Source: a virus | Length of the DNA: 32,709 nt | Virus record (IMG/VR): IMGVR_UViG_3300017917_004240 | Span: 1 to 32,709 of that record | Reading direction: 5' to 3' (one strand) | In this document: one piece after another, positions 23,560-31,678 of the stretch | How the letters are laid out: each line of letters begins with the position of its first letter | Numbering within the stretch: the stretch's first letter is position 1 | The notes under the pieces: generated by a model | The model's database searches: none | Told to the model about the DNA's origin: nothing | What the model saw: only the letters and a program-made list of their open reading frames with translations | Program-made: the position numbers and the translations under genes

Positions 23560-23682
23560 ATGGAAACAATTCAAGTAACTCAGCAAGAACTTTGGCAGGC
23601 TACACGACCTGTAATTCAACGCAATCGCAAGAAGTATACTAGAAAATCAAAGCATAAAGCACAAAATAATAATTTAGATTAA
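23560..23682 (+). CDS. Small basic protein (40 aa)
   Basis: A short ORF with a plausible start (ATG) directly after a late-type element. The first half is METIQVTQQELWQATRPVIQ and the second half is rich in Arg, Lys, Asn and Tyr. The protein is strongly basic and may bind nucleic acid. No family recognised. Support is only position, coding-like composition and the upstream element, so it may be a chance frame. Confidence 0.45.
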   Translation: METIQVTQQELWQATRPVIQRNRKKYTRKSKHKAQNNNLD

Positions 23683-23722
23683 AGAAATAATAATCTACGC
23701 GGCCATTTGACTGTTTTTTTAT

Positions 23723-23761
23723 ATTCGACTAGGTATATTATAATATAAAGGCCAGTCGAAT
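23723..23761 (+). promoter_or_regulatory. Promoter-operator region with nested inverted repeats before the CUB/GEVED gene
   Basis: Perfect 8-base arms ATTCGACT (23723-23730) and AGTCGAAT (23754-23761) enclose a perfect 14-base palindrome TATATTATAATATA (23734-23747) that contains a TATAAT box (23739-23744). A further half-site TTGACTG lies at 23707-23713. The right arm ends 2 bases before the ATG at 23764. This would suit a repressor operator over a promoter, or an mRNA hairpin covering the start. No TTGGAT is found at the standard 17-base distance, unlike the other three promoters. Confidence 0.5.
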
Positions 23762-23763
23762 TT

Positions 23764-25782
23764 ATGAAAAAATTATTACTAACGCTTATCTGCGTAATCG
23801 GGATGATTACCATAAGTATCTCTCAATGTAGCTTGTATCAAATTTACGAAAGTTTTACTAGTACATTACCTACCCAAGGTGGAACTTGGGCTCAAACTTC
23901 AATCACTTATAACACTGCATCCTTAAGAACGGGAACGCATAACCTATCTTTTAATGCAGCGGGTGATATTATCAGAACACCTCAAATTTCAAACCCCGGT
24001 GTAGTATCATTTTGGTTTAGAAGAAGTAACAGCAGTGCAACCCATGGATTTGTTGTAGAGACATCCCCAGATGGTACAACATGGACAACTAGAAATACTT
24101 ATTCAGGCACAATGTCAACTACATATGTGCAAAGAGTAGTTGATTTAACTAGTTTGGGTTTAACTAATGTATTTATTCGAGTTAGAGATACTAGAGCCTC
24201 CGGTACAACTGTATGGTATTTGGATGATTTAAGTGTTACTTCAACATCTGCATCTATTAATAAATTACTCCCAATACTAGGTGCGTGTAGCCAAACACTA
24301 AACTCAACATTAACATATACGCTATCAGATGATGGTGGACCAGCCGGACCTATGTCGACAGGTTATAGTAATAGTGTAAATAGAACAATTACATTAACAC
24401 CTTCTGATAATACAAAGAAATTGCAATTAAGTTTTAGTCAAATGGACTTGGAAACAAGTTATGATTATCTATACATCTACGACGGAGCAAATACCTCAGC
24501 ACCATTACTCGCAACACTTAATGGCACAACAATACCTAGTGCAATAACTGCAGAAAATGCTTCAGGTCAACTAACAATAAGATGGACAACTGATATATCA
24601 AATGTTGGTGCATGGGGTGGATTTTTAGCAACAATAACATCTGTTGCTGCATGTACAACTCCTACGGTTGGTGGTACTTTGGCATCCTCAAAAACAATTA
24701 CAACAGTAAATGATGCTACACTGTTAACTACATCTGGAAATGATGGTACTATTACTAAATTAGAATGGTCATATGATAACTTTACAAGTATTGCAGGAAC
24801 TATTTCAAATCCAGCTAATCCATATACAATCACAATGAATGTACAACAATCAAACATATATTTTAGAACAACATCAAAAAACGGTACTTGTCCTTCCGGT
24901 GTTTCTAATATTGTAAATGTTACATTGAAAAATGCACCAGCATATTCTTCCGGCGTTGTTGATGGCGATCACATTACGAATGTTACGTTTAGTGATATAA
25001 ATAATACTACCACAAATGATGGTGACGCATATTCTGATTTTACTTCAATAATTGGGAATGTTACAAAAGGTGAACCTTACAATTTATCAGTAACTGCAAC
25101 AAATACACTCTCACCAGGACAAGGATATGCTGCTTGGATTGATTGGAATGGTGATGCTATATTTCAAACTAGCGAAAATGTTCTATTAAAACCTACAGCA
25201 AATTCCACATCGCAATTAATTATAATACCATCTGATGCTGTTACAGGTGATGTTGTTATGCGAGTTTTATCGGTATGGAATAGTACACCTGATATTGATG
25301 CATATTATTCGTTAGGCTATGGTTATGGAGAAATAGAAGAATATACAATAAGAATTTCAGACCCAATTTCATTGCCAGTTGAACTTACTCAATTTGAAGC
25401 TGTTGCATATCCACAATGGAATGTTGTTAAATGGAATACTGCTAGTGAAAATAATTCTAGTCATTTTGATTTACAATCTAGTATAGATGGCGAAATGTGG
25501 AGAACGATAACAACAAAATTAGCAGCTGGCAACAGTACAGAGGAAATTAAATATTCTTGGATTGATTATAATAAAAACGAACTAATTTATTATAAATTAA
25601 TTCAATTTGATATTGATGGAAAATCTACCGAATATGGCCCCATTATGGTTCAAAGGGGATCTATAGATAAAGTAATTGTTAAGTATATAAATTTAATGGG
25701 GCAAGAAATAAATCCTCTAACTACGACTGGCCTTGTAATAGAAGTTTATGATGATGGATCTATAAGAAAAGTGATTCGATAA
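23764..25782 (+). CDS. Secreted CUB/GEVED-domain protein with T9SS-type C-terminus
   Basis: A 672-aa protein. A classical signal peptide (MKKLLLTLICVIGMITISIS, ending SQ) is followed by an N-terminal sandwich region (FTSTLPTQGGTWAQ, WYLDDLSVTS), a CUB-like domain with LETSYDYLYIYDGANTSAP (about residues 165-295), a GEVED domain (YAAWIDWNGDAIF, GYGEIEEYTIRI, about 385-540) and a Bacteroidota-style end: LPVELTQFEAVAYPQWNVVK, then SEN and WRTI, and a last strand set INLMGQEINPL...LVIEVYDDGSIRKVIR. The ending resembles the type A sorting domain that routes cargo through the type IX system. Expected location is the host cell surface or outside. Unusual in a phage; a host-acquired moron is likely. 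Confidence 0.75.
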   Translation: MKKLLLTLICVIGMITISISQCSLYQIYESFTSTLPTQGGTWAQTSITYNTASLRTGTHNLSFNAAGDIIRTPQISNPGVVSFWFRRSNSSATHGFVVETSPDGTTWTTRNTYSGTMSTTYVQRVVDLTSLGLTNVFIRVRDTRASGTTVWYLDDLSVTSTSASINKLLPILGACSQTLNSTLTYTLSDDGGPAGPMSTGYSNSVNRTITLTPSDNTKKLQLSFSQMDLETSYDYLYIYDGANTSAPLLATLNGTTIPSAITAENASGQLTIRWTTDISNVGAWGGFLATITSVAACTTPTVGGTLASSKTITTVNDATLLTTSGNDGTITKLEWSYDNFTSIAGTISNPANPYTITMNVQQSNIYFRTTSKNGTCPSGVSNIVNVTLKNAPAYSSGVVDGDHITNVTFSDINNTTTNDGDAYSDFTSIIGNVTKGEPYNLSVTATNTLSPGQGYAAWIDWNGDAIFQTSENVLLKPTANSTSQLIIIPSDAVTGDVVMRVLSVWNSTPDIDAYYSLGYGYGEIEEYTIRISDPISLPVELTQFEAVAYPQWNVVKWNTASENNSSHFDLQSSIDGEMWRTITTKLAAGNSTEEIKYSWIDYNKNELIYYKLIQFDIDGKSTEYGPIMVQRGSIDKVIVKYINLMGQEINPLTTTGLVIEVYDDGSIRKVIR

Positions 25783-25810
25783 TCAAAAATCTTACCCCGT
25801 TCATGAATGC

Positions 25811-25833
25811 GAGCGCTGTTAATATCAGCGCTC
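25811..25833. terminator. Hairpin between convergent genes
   Basis: Perfect 8-base arms GAGCGCTG and CAGCGCTC with a 7-base AT-rich loop, between the converging stops of the CUB/GEVED gene and the subtilisin gene. The arms are unusually G+C-rich for this window. No run of T follows directly on either strand, so it is a candidate bidirectional terminator or RNA-end stabiliser, not a textbook intrinsic terminator. Confidence 0.55.
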
Positions 25834-25880
25834 CCATTAATTTTAAATCTTCTATTTTGGCCTTGCGATTTGATTTCATC

Positions 25881-27284
25881 TTATTTTACAATCTTAGTTA
25901 TTAATACTCCGTTATCAACTACTAAATACATTCCTGCAGGTGCATATTCAATATTAATCAATTTACCTGATAAATCATATATTTGATAATTGTTTATGTT
26001 GATTGATTTTTTATTTGGTTTGCCATTATTGCCATTAACATGTCCTTGTCCTGGATTTGAATCATCAACACCATCAGCATCATTACCATGTCCGTTGTTA
26101 CCATCATCTTCTACTGGTAATCCCATTTCATATGCTATTCTAACAGCTTCTGCAGAATTCAATCTACCAGCACCAATTTTACCAATATAAGCTGTATTAA
26201 GCGAATCGATATTTGTTGCAGATATTCTTAATACAGAATCAATTTCATTGGTAGTAAGATTTGGATTAACAGATAACATCAATGCAACAGTACCGGTAAC
26301 ATAAGGAGCTGCAAATGAAGTTCCCGATGAATTAATATACCAACCAGGTGCGGCAGTTAAAGGAACATTGTGACCTGGAGCACAAATATCAACTGAAGAA
26401 TTTGTTTGGTGTCTTGTATTTGGATTGCCAATTGTTTTTTCGATATTGTCTTGAGCACCGACACTTGTTACAGCAAATACATGATTATATGCTGCAGGAT
26501 AAACCAAATTATTTGCACCACCACAAGTTGTTCCATTACCTGCAGATGCAACAATAAATGTTCCGTTTGCATACACTTCATCAATTATTAATTGCGCATA
26601 TTGATTGTAAGTGCATCCTGATGTCCAACTCAAGTTAATTACCCGAGCTCCATTGTATGAAGCTATTAATATGTCGTTATAATTCATTCTAAACAATGAA
26701 AGAGATGAATTATATCCAATAGAAGCAAGTCCTACGTTGTTGTTTGTATTACCTGCTGCTATTGTTGCCACGGCCGTACCGTGTGTGCGCGTTGCTGTGT
26801 TTGTGTTGTCATAATAAATAACCTTTCCTGTTAATTCTTCGTGATTAATATAATAATTTTGATCTGATATCGCAATATTGATTGCCGAATCGCCGGTTGT
26901 ATATGTCCAAGCTGTTTGAGCTCCAATCAAATCCAAAGCCCAATTGCCGGCAAATACTGAAGTATAATCATTAGGTAATTCCAATGTCTCATACTTAGGA
27001 GCATATTCAATACCCGATATTCCAGGCACTTTATGCATTGCTGCATATAATTCTGTTTCATTGCATGTACATTCAAATTCATATACATTTCGCAAACGTC
27101 GTTGTTTAGAATTTGGAAATGCTTTGTAAAAAACCAAATCGGCATGCAAATTTTTAATAGTTGTTTGAAATTCATTGCTCTCTCTTATTTTATCAACGTT
27201 TTCTACTGTTGCCCAAACGGCGTTTTGACTAAATGCAGCTACATTCAAAATTGCTGCTAAACTTGTTATTAAAAACTTTTTCAT
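25881..27284 (-). CDS. Subtilisin-like S8 serine protease with signal peptide and T9SS-type C-terminus
   Basis: A 467-aa secreted protease, the only gene on the minus strand. A signal peptide (KKFLITSLAAILNVAAF, ending SQ) is followed by a probable prodomain (about residues 21-105). The S8 catalytic triad is complete: IAISDQNY (Asp141), THGTAVATIAAG (His168) and SSGTSFAAPYVTG (Ser323), with ASAGNGTT (Asn250) for the oxyanion hole. A Gly/Asn/Asp-rich linker (DDGNNGHGNDADG) leads to a C-terminal beta domain: INNYQIYDLSGKLINIEYAP, then AGMYLVV and LITKIVK, typical of T9SS sorting domains. The protease would act at the cell surface or in the medium. It faces the CUB/GEVED gene, and the two probably entered together. 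Confidence 0.87.
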   Translation of the reverse strand: MKKFLITSLAAILNVAAFSQNAVWATVENVDKIRESNEFQTTIKNLHADLVFYKAFPNSKQRRLRNVYEFECTCNETELYAAMHKVPGISGIEYAPKYETLELPNDYTSVFAGNWALDLIGAQTAWTYTTGDSAINIAISDQNYYINHEELTGKVIYYDNTNTATRTHGTAVATIAAGNTNNNVGLASIGYNSSLSLFRMNYNDILIASYNGARVINLSWTSGCTYNQYAQLIIDEVYANGTFIVASAGNGTTCGGANNLVYPAAYNHVFAVTSVGAQDNIEKTIGNPNTRHQTNSSVDICAPGHNVPLTAAPGWYINSSGTSFAAPYVTGTVALMLSVNPNLTTNEIDSVLRISATNIDSLNTAYIGKIGAGRLNSAEAVRIAYEMGLPVEDDGNNGHGNDADGVDDSNPGQGHVNGNNGKPNKKSININNYQIYDLSGKLINIEYAPAGMYLVVDNGVLITKIVK

Positions 27285-27468
27285 TTTAAAACTTTTTTAT
27301 TTGTGTTACTTGTTAAAATTAAACTTATTACACGTATAATAATTTAATAAGCAATACAAATACGCCGGTTTTGTATATGTATATCAGTACAATCTATGTA
27401 TCATATTAAATGCATCTAATGGTTTACATGGATGAGCTAGGTGGAAATCTATTATTTACTAATTTTGG

Positions 27469-27497
27469 TTGGATTTTTAATGTTTATTTCATATAAT
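27469..27497 (+). promoter_or_regulatory. Sigma70-like promoter TTGGAT-N17-TATAAT (cobS-like gene)
   Basis: TTGGAT at 27469-27474 and TATAAT at 27492-27497, exact 17-base spacer. TTTCATATAATATA is identical to the promoter at 28748. The transcript leader before the ATG at 27517 would be about 10-15 bases. The rest of the 27285-27468 gap is AT-rich with no gene that I can support; it must also hold the promoter of the minus-strand protease, which I could not identify. Confidence 0.75.
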
Positions 27498-27516
27498 ATA
27501 GAAAATAAAAAGAGCT

Positions 27517-28686
27517 ATGAAAAAAACAAAATCAATTGGCGTAGTAAAGTATACGCATTTCGGAAAACCTTACATTTCCGAATTAGGAACTGGCGATGAC
27601 ATTACCGATTTGTTCCGGCCCATTATGGTTAAACATGCAATAGAAAATGATGAAGCATTGGTATTTGATCATGAAACGGGTCGTGCTAAAAGAATTGCAT
27701 TAGATCAAATTAATCAAGAAGAAGTAATATCAACCACAGACCCACAACCAATGCCTAAACAAGAAATAGATCCAGTATTAGCATTAATTCAAAATGCACA
27801 TAAGATTAAACCTGCTAACTTGGAAATGTCTGATATCAAATGGAAGTATTTGGTTCGTTCGGCTGTTAGAGGTAAAAACATCATGATGGTTGGACCTGCA
27901 GGTTGTGGTAAGACTCAAGCCGCAAAGGAATTGCCTAAAGCAACTAATCGTCCTTTCTTTTATTTTAACTTGGGCGCAACTCAAGATCCAAGAGCAACTC
28001 TTATTGGTAATACTCATTTCAAGGATGGCGAAACTAGTTTTGATGAATCAGCATTTGTCAAAGCAATTCAAACAGAGAATGCCGTTATACTATTAGATGA
28101 GTTATCAAGAGCACATCCAGAAGCATGGAACATATTAATGACAGTTCTAGATGAGGGTCAAAGATATTTGCGTTTGGATGAAGATGTTAATTCACCAACA
28201 ATTCGCGTGGCGGCAAATGTATCCTTTATTGCTACAGCAAACATCGGTACAGAGTACACATCAACTCGAGTATTAGATAGAGCCTTAATGGATCGTTTTG
28301 AAATCATTGAAGTTGATATTTTGTCTTTATCTCAAGAAGAAGAATTGCTAACAAAACGATTTGGTGGCAAAGTATCAGGAGGATTGATTCATGCAGTAGC
28401 AGACATTGCAGATGCAACACGTAAAGAATGGAGGTCAGAAGAAGGCAAATTATCCACGATGATATCAACTCGTATGACTGTTAGGTTATGTGAATTGTTA
28501 GCAGATGGCTTTTCATTGTCAGAAGCCGCTGAGGTATCTGTATTGCCTTTCTTTGATGCATCAGGTGGTGCTGACTCAGAAAGAACTTTTGTAAAACAAA
28601 TCATCCAGAAACATATTGGAACTGAGATGCAAGATATATTCAATACGGGACAAGAAGATGCTTCTAATGAAGCAATACCGTTTTAA
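27517..28686 (+). CDS. MoxR/CobS-like AAA+ ATPase
   Basis: A 389-aa ATPase. The N-terminal 100 residues are unknown and acidic, with LGTGDDITDLF. The AAA+ module has Walker A GPAGCGKT (residues 126-133), Walker B AVILLDELSRA (Asp194, Glu195), sensor 1 SFIATANIG and an arginine finger region DRALMDRFEII. The C-terminal part with STRMTVRLCELLADG fits the MoxR/CobS lid. In bacteria CobS works with CobT to insert cobalt; in T4-like marine phages a CobS-like gene is common without cobalt metabolism, more likely as a chaperone-like ATPase for a partner VWA protein. It forms a pair with the VWA gene downstream. Confidence 0.88.
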   Translation: MKKTKSIGVVKYTHFGKPYISELGTGDDITDLFRPIMVKHAIENDEALVFDHETGRAKRIALDQINQEEVISTTDPQPMPKQEIDPVLALIQNAHKIKPANLEMSDIKWKYLVRSAVRGKNIMMVGPAGCGKTQAAKELPKATNRPFFYFNLGATQDPRATLIGNTHFKDGETSFDESAFVKAIQTENAVILLDELSRAHPEAWNILMTVLDEGQRYLRLDEDVNSPTIRVAANVSFIATANIGTEYTSTRVLDRALMDRFEIIEVDILSLSQEEELLTKRFGGKVSGGLIHAVADIADATRKEWRSEEGKLSTMISTRMTVRLCELLADGFSLSEAAEVSVLPFFDASGGADSERTFVKQIIQKHIGTEMQDIFNTGQEDASNEAIPF

Positions 28687-28698
28687 TTTTTCATAGCT

Positions 28699-28736
28699 CA
28701 AAGAAGGGGTAGTAACAATTGTTCTACCTCTTTTTT
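28699..28736 (+). terminator. Intrinsic terminator after the cobS-like gene
   Basis: The stem arms GGTAG and CTACC are joined by a short AACAATTGTT palindrome and extended outward by A-T and G-T pairs (an AAAGAAGG-type left side), then a run of six T. This is the best intrinsic terminator in the window. It separates the cobS-like unit from the promoter of the cobT-like gene 12 bases downstream. Confidence 0.8.
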
Positions 28737-28747
28737 ACATTATTCGG

Positions 28748-28776
28748 TTGGATATTACTGAATATTTTCATATAAT
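28748..28776 (+). promoter_or_regulatory. Sigma70-like promoter TTGGAT-N17-TATAAT (cobT-like gene)
   Basis: TTGGAT at 28748-28753, TATAAT at 28771-28776, spacer 17. The leader before the ATG at 28793 would be about 8-12 bases. An in-frame TTG that opens the reading frame at 28748 is part of the -35 box itself, which is why the ATG at 28793 is taken as the start. Confidence 0.75.
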
Positions 28777-28792
28777 ATATAAAAATAAAGAG

Positions 28793-30919
28793 ATGAAAGA
28801 TCCTAAAGACACCCGCAAAACATATTCATTACCGCGAGCATCTAGCTTTTGGTTAGATAAAGACTTTGATGTTAATTTTAAACGCGAAGATGGCGGCGTT
28901 GATTTAATGAAATTAGCGGCAGCACAAAGAGCTATAGGCAATTTTGTTAATATTGTTACAGGTAAACAAATTCCAGTTATATTTCAAAGTGCTGATAATA
29001 GTTATACCGATGGTGAGCGTGTTGTTATTGGAACTAAATTAGATGGTAAACATTTTGATCCGGCAGTAGGATTGGCTTTACATGAAGGTTCACATATTGC
29101 ATTAACGGATTTTAAATTATTTAAAGCGCCTAATGGTAGTTATACTACTTATATAGAAAATACCGAGTTTGCAAACATCATAAGAATGCAAGGCATCGAT
29201 CCGGAAATGAAAATGAAGCATGACGATTTCATGTTGATCAAAGATTTATTGAATTGGATCGAAGATCGTCGCATCGACTTTCATATTTATACAACCGCAC
29301 CAGGTTACCGAAATTATTATGAAGCTATGTATAATCAATACTTTAATGATAAAGTTATTGACAAAGCATTGTTGTCAGGAGAAAAATGCAATGAGCTTCG
29401 TGATGATTATATGTTTCATATTATTAATTTTACTAATCCTAATAGAAAATTAGATTCCTTGAAGGAGTTGAAACATATATGGTCAGTAATTGATTTAAAA
29501 AATATTAACAGATTAAAAAATACAACAGATGCTTTAATAGTAGCGTGTCAAGTTTATAAAATTATTGATACGGCTACAGCAGCAGCAGAACAAGCTAAAC
29601 AAGATGAAGAGGATGAAACTAATTCGGATGATACTAAACCAGGTGCTGAAGGGCAAGGTAAAGGACAAGGTGGAGGTGGTGGCGAAGGCAAAGGTAGTAG
29701 TCCTGGCGATGGCGAGTTTGAAGATTCAGAATCCGATAATGAAGATGAAGAATCAAATAGTGAAGATGCCGATTCAGAATCAGAATCAGGATTATCTGAT
29801 AAAGAATTAGAAAAATTACAAAAAGCAATTGATAAGCAACGTGAATTCTTAAATGGTGATTTAAAGAAAACAGGTCGTGTAACAAAAGCTCAAGCATCAA
29901 CCATTAATGCATTGCGAGAATCGGGTACGGAAGTTAGAACAATTTCAATGGATCCGACAGCAGGACTAATGAATAATTTAGATACAATTGTTATTAAAAA
30001 ATTGACACCTGGTATTATTTGTTCGCTACCTAGATTGTTTGAACAAGAAGCTGATAAATTCATTAATGGTACAAGAAATTATCATAATGAATTAGACCGC
30101 GGAACTTCTTATGCTAGAAATATTGCAACAAATGATGCTGCAGTTACAAAAGGTATCATTTTAGGCAAACAATTGGGTCGCAAATTGCAAATACGAGATG
30201 CCGAAAAGACTCTTAAAACAACACGTTTGCAAACAGGTAAAATTGATAAGCGTTTGATTTCACAATTAGGATATGATAATGCAAATGTATTTCATAGAAT
30301 TGTTACGGATAGGTTTAAGAATTATTTTATTCACATTTCAATTGACGCATCTGGTTCAATGTCAGGTACTAAATTTGCAAATGCAATAACATCTGCAGTA
30401 GCGGTAGCACAAGCCGCATCAATGACTACCGGTATACGCGTACAAATATCTTTGCGTGGCACTTCAACATTGAGTGGCGGTACTGATAAAACCGTAACTC
30501 TATATGTATATGATTCAGCTCAGGATAAAATGAGTAAAATCAAATCATTGTTCAAATATTTAAGAGTATTTGGAGTTACGCCAGAAGGATTAGCATTTAA
30601 AAGTATTGAAAAGGATATGAAGAAGGATGCTAAAGGAGATGAATGCATTTTTATAAATTATTCAGATGGCGAACCAAGTGGTATAGATGGTGCTGGATAT
30701 CGATATGATGGTGTAGAATATACAAGAAAGGTTGTAAATGACTTCAAAGCTATGGGTATCAATGTTATTTCATATTTTATCTATCAAGGTTATATGTATG
30801 AAAGCACGCGAGAAAACTTTAGAAGAATGTATGGACCTGATGCTCAATTCATTGATCCAACCAACATGAATCAAGTATCCAAAACTGTTAATCAGAAATT
30901 TTTGGAATTAGCGGAATGA
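28793..30919 (+). CDS. CobT-like von Willebrand factor A protein with HExxH site
   Basis: A 708-aa protein, partner type of the ATPase upstream. The N-terminal region has LALHEGSHIAL (HEGSH, residues 97-101), an HExxH motif like that seen in some VWA/CobT-like proteins. A long acidic, Gly- and Ser-rich linker (GQGKGQGGGGGEGKG, SESDNEDEE, ESESG) is typical of CobT. The C-terminal VWA domain carries the metal-ion-dependent site DASGSMS (518-524) and a later INYSDGEPSG. The likely role is a cofactor-dependent chaperone or remodelling complex with the AAA+ protein; whether the HExxH site is proteolytic is not known. Confidence 0.85.
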   Translation: MKDPKDTRKTYSLPRASSFWLDKDFDVNFKREDGGVDLMKLAAAQRAIGNFVNIVTGKQIPVIFQSADNSYTDGERVVIGTKLDGKHFDPAVGLALHEGSHIALTDFKLFKAPNGSYTTYIENTEFANIIRMQGIDPEMKMKHDDFMLIKDLLNWIEDRRIDFHIYTTAPGYRNYYEAMYNQYFNDKVIDKALLSGEKCNELRDDYMFHIINFTNPNRKLDSLKELKHIWSVIDLKNINRLKNTTDALIVACQVYKIIDTATAAAEQAKQDEEDETNSDDTKPGAEGQGKGQGGGGGEGKGSSPGDGEFEDSESDNEDEESNSEDADSESESGLSDKELEKLQKAIDKQREFLNGDLKKTGRVTKAQASTINALRESGTEVRTISMDPTAGLMNNLDTIVIKKLTPGIICSLPRLFEQEADKFINGTRNYHNELDRGTSYARNIATNDAAVTKGIILGKQLGRKLQIRDAEKTLKTTRLQTGKIDKRLISQLGYDNANVFHRIVTDRFKNYFIHISIDASGSMSGTKFANAITSAVAVAQAASMTTGIRVQISLRGTSTLSGGTDKTVTLYVYDSAQDKMSKIKSLFKYLRVFGVTPEGLAFKSIEKDMKKDAKGDECIFINYSDGEPSGIDGAGYRYDGVEYTRKVVNDFKAMGINVISYFIYQGYMYESTRENFRRMYGPDAQFIDPTNMNQVSKTVNQKFLELAE

Positions 30920-30971
30920 TTTATTATATTAAAATTATAACATATATGATGCCGTAAAAGTTACATTGTAT

Positions 30972-30979
30972 ATATTTAT
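30972..30979 (+). promoter_or_regulatory. Candidate late promoter element ATATTTAT
   Basis: The octamer lies in the 77-base gap after the cobT-like gene, 17 bases before the ATG of the GIY-YIG gene at 30997. Confidence 0.42.
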
Positions 30980-30996
30980 ATAAAATAGGTAATGTT

Positions 30997-31659
30997 ATGA
31001 TAGTATATATGACAGAAAATTTAATCAATGGTAAACGATATATCGGTAGAGATATGTTTAATAATCCAGACTATTTAGGTAGTGGAAAACTTTTACAAAA
31101 AGCAATTACAAAATATGGTAGAGAAAATTTTAAAAAAAATATATTACAATATTGTAATTCAATTGAGGAATTGAAAGAAGCCGAAAATAATTGGATACAA
31201 AAATTTAATGCAGCGCACGATACTATGTTTTATAATATATTAGATGGTAGTTCCGGAGGCGATAGTTTGTCAAATCATCCCGATTTAGAAAATATTAAAA
31301 CTAAAATTCGTACAGCTAGAAGTAAACAAAATATTTGCCATTCTGAAGAAACAAAAAGAAAAATTAGTGAATCGCAAAAAGGCGAGTTATCATATTGGTA
31401 TAAAAAAGAAAGACCTGCAGAATTAAATCAGCGAGTGTCACAAACTATGAAAGGAGTTTCAAAAAAAATTATTAGTTGCCCACACTGTGGTAAATCTGGA
31501 GGTAATTCTCAAATGAAAAGATGGCATTTTGATCAATGTTCGACTGTTACAGGAAAAAAACATAAACCAACTAATAAACAACCATGGAATAAAGGATTAA
31601 AAAATCCATATTCAGCTGAAACGATAAAAAAAATGTCAGAGTCACATAAAAATAAATAA
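30997..31659 (+). CDS. GIY-YIG homing endonuclease with NUMOD3 motifs
   Basis: A 220-aa protein. The N-terminus [20 protein letters not shown] is the two-strand GIY-YIG core (VY and YIG, slightly variant), with [12 protein letters not shown] and YGRENF as the usual following elements, an acidic ENNWI helix and NILDGSSGG. The C-terminal half contains two NUMOD3-type DNA-binding motifs ([27 protein letters not shown]) and a zinc-finger-like CPHCG...C. Such free-standing enzymes spread copies of themselves between phage genomes. It sits directly before groEL, a normal intergenic insertion point for mobile endonucleases. Confidence 0.87.
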   Translation: MIVYMTENLINGKRYIGRDMFNNPDYLGSGKLLQKAITKYGRENFKKNILQYCNSIEELKEAENNWIQKFNAAHDTMFYNILDGSSGGDSLSNHPDLENIKTKIRTARSKQNICHSEETKRKISESQKGELSYWYKKERPAELNQRVSQTMKGVSKKIISCPHCGKSGGNSQMKRWHFDQCSTVTGKKHKPTNKQPWNKGLKNPYSAETIKKMSESHKNK

Positions 31660-31678
31660 ACAAAAAAAAAAGGTTATA

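Noticed and set aside
27285-27468. Bacteroidota -7 element (TAnnTTTG) for the minus-strand protease
   Set aside because: No convincing copy was found on the minus strand of this AT-rich gap.
27428-27496. A 22-codon frame in the gap before the AAA+ gene
   Set aside because: Too short, overlaps the promoter, and has no coding-like features.
28748-28792. TTG start 15 codons before the VWA gene start
   Set aside because: The TTG is part of the -35 box TTGGAT and the frame crosses the promoter; the ATG at 28793 is downstream of the expected transcription start.
1498-30979. T4-type late promoter TATAAATA
   Set aside because: The gap motif reads ATATTTAT in the sense direction; only some copies contain the reverse complement of the T4 box.
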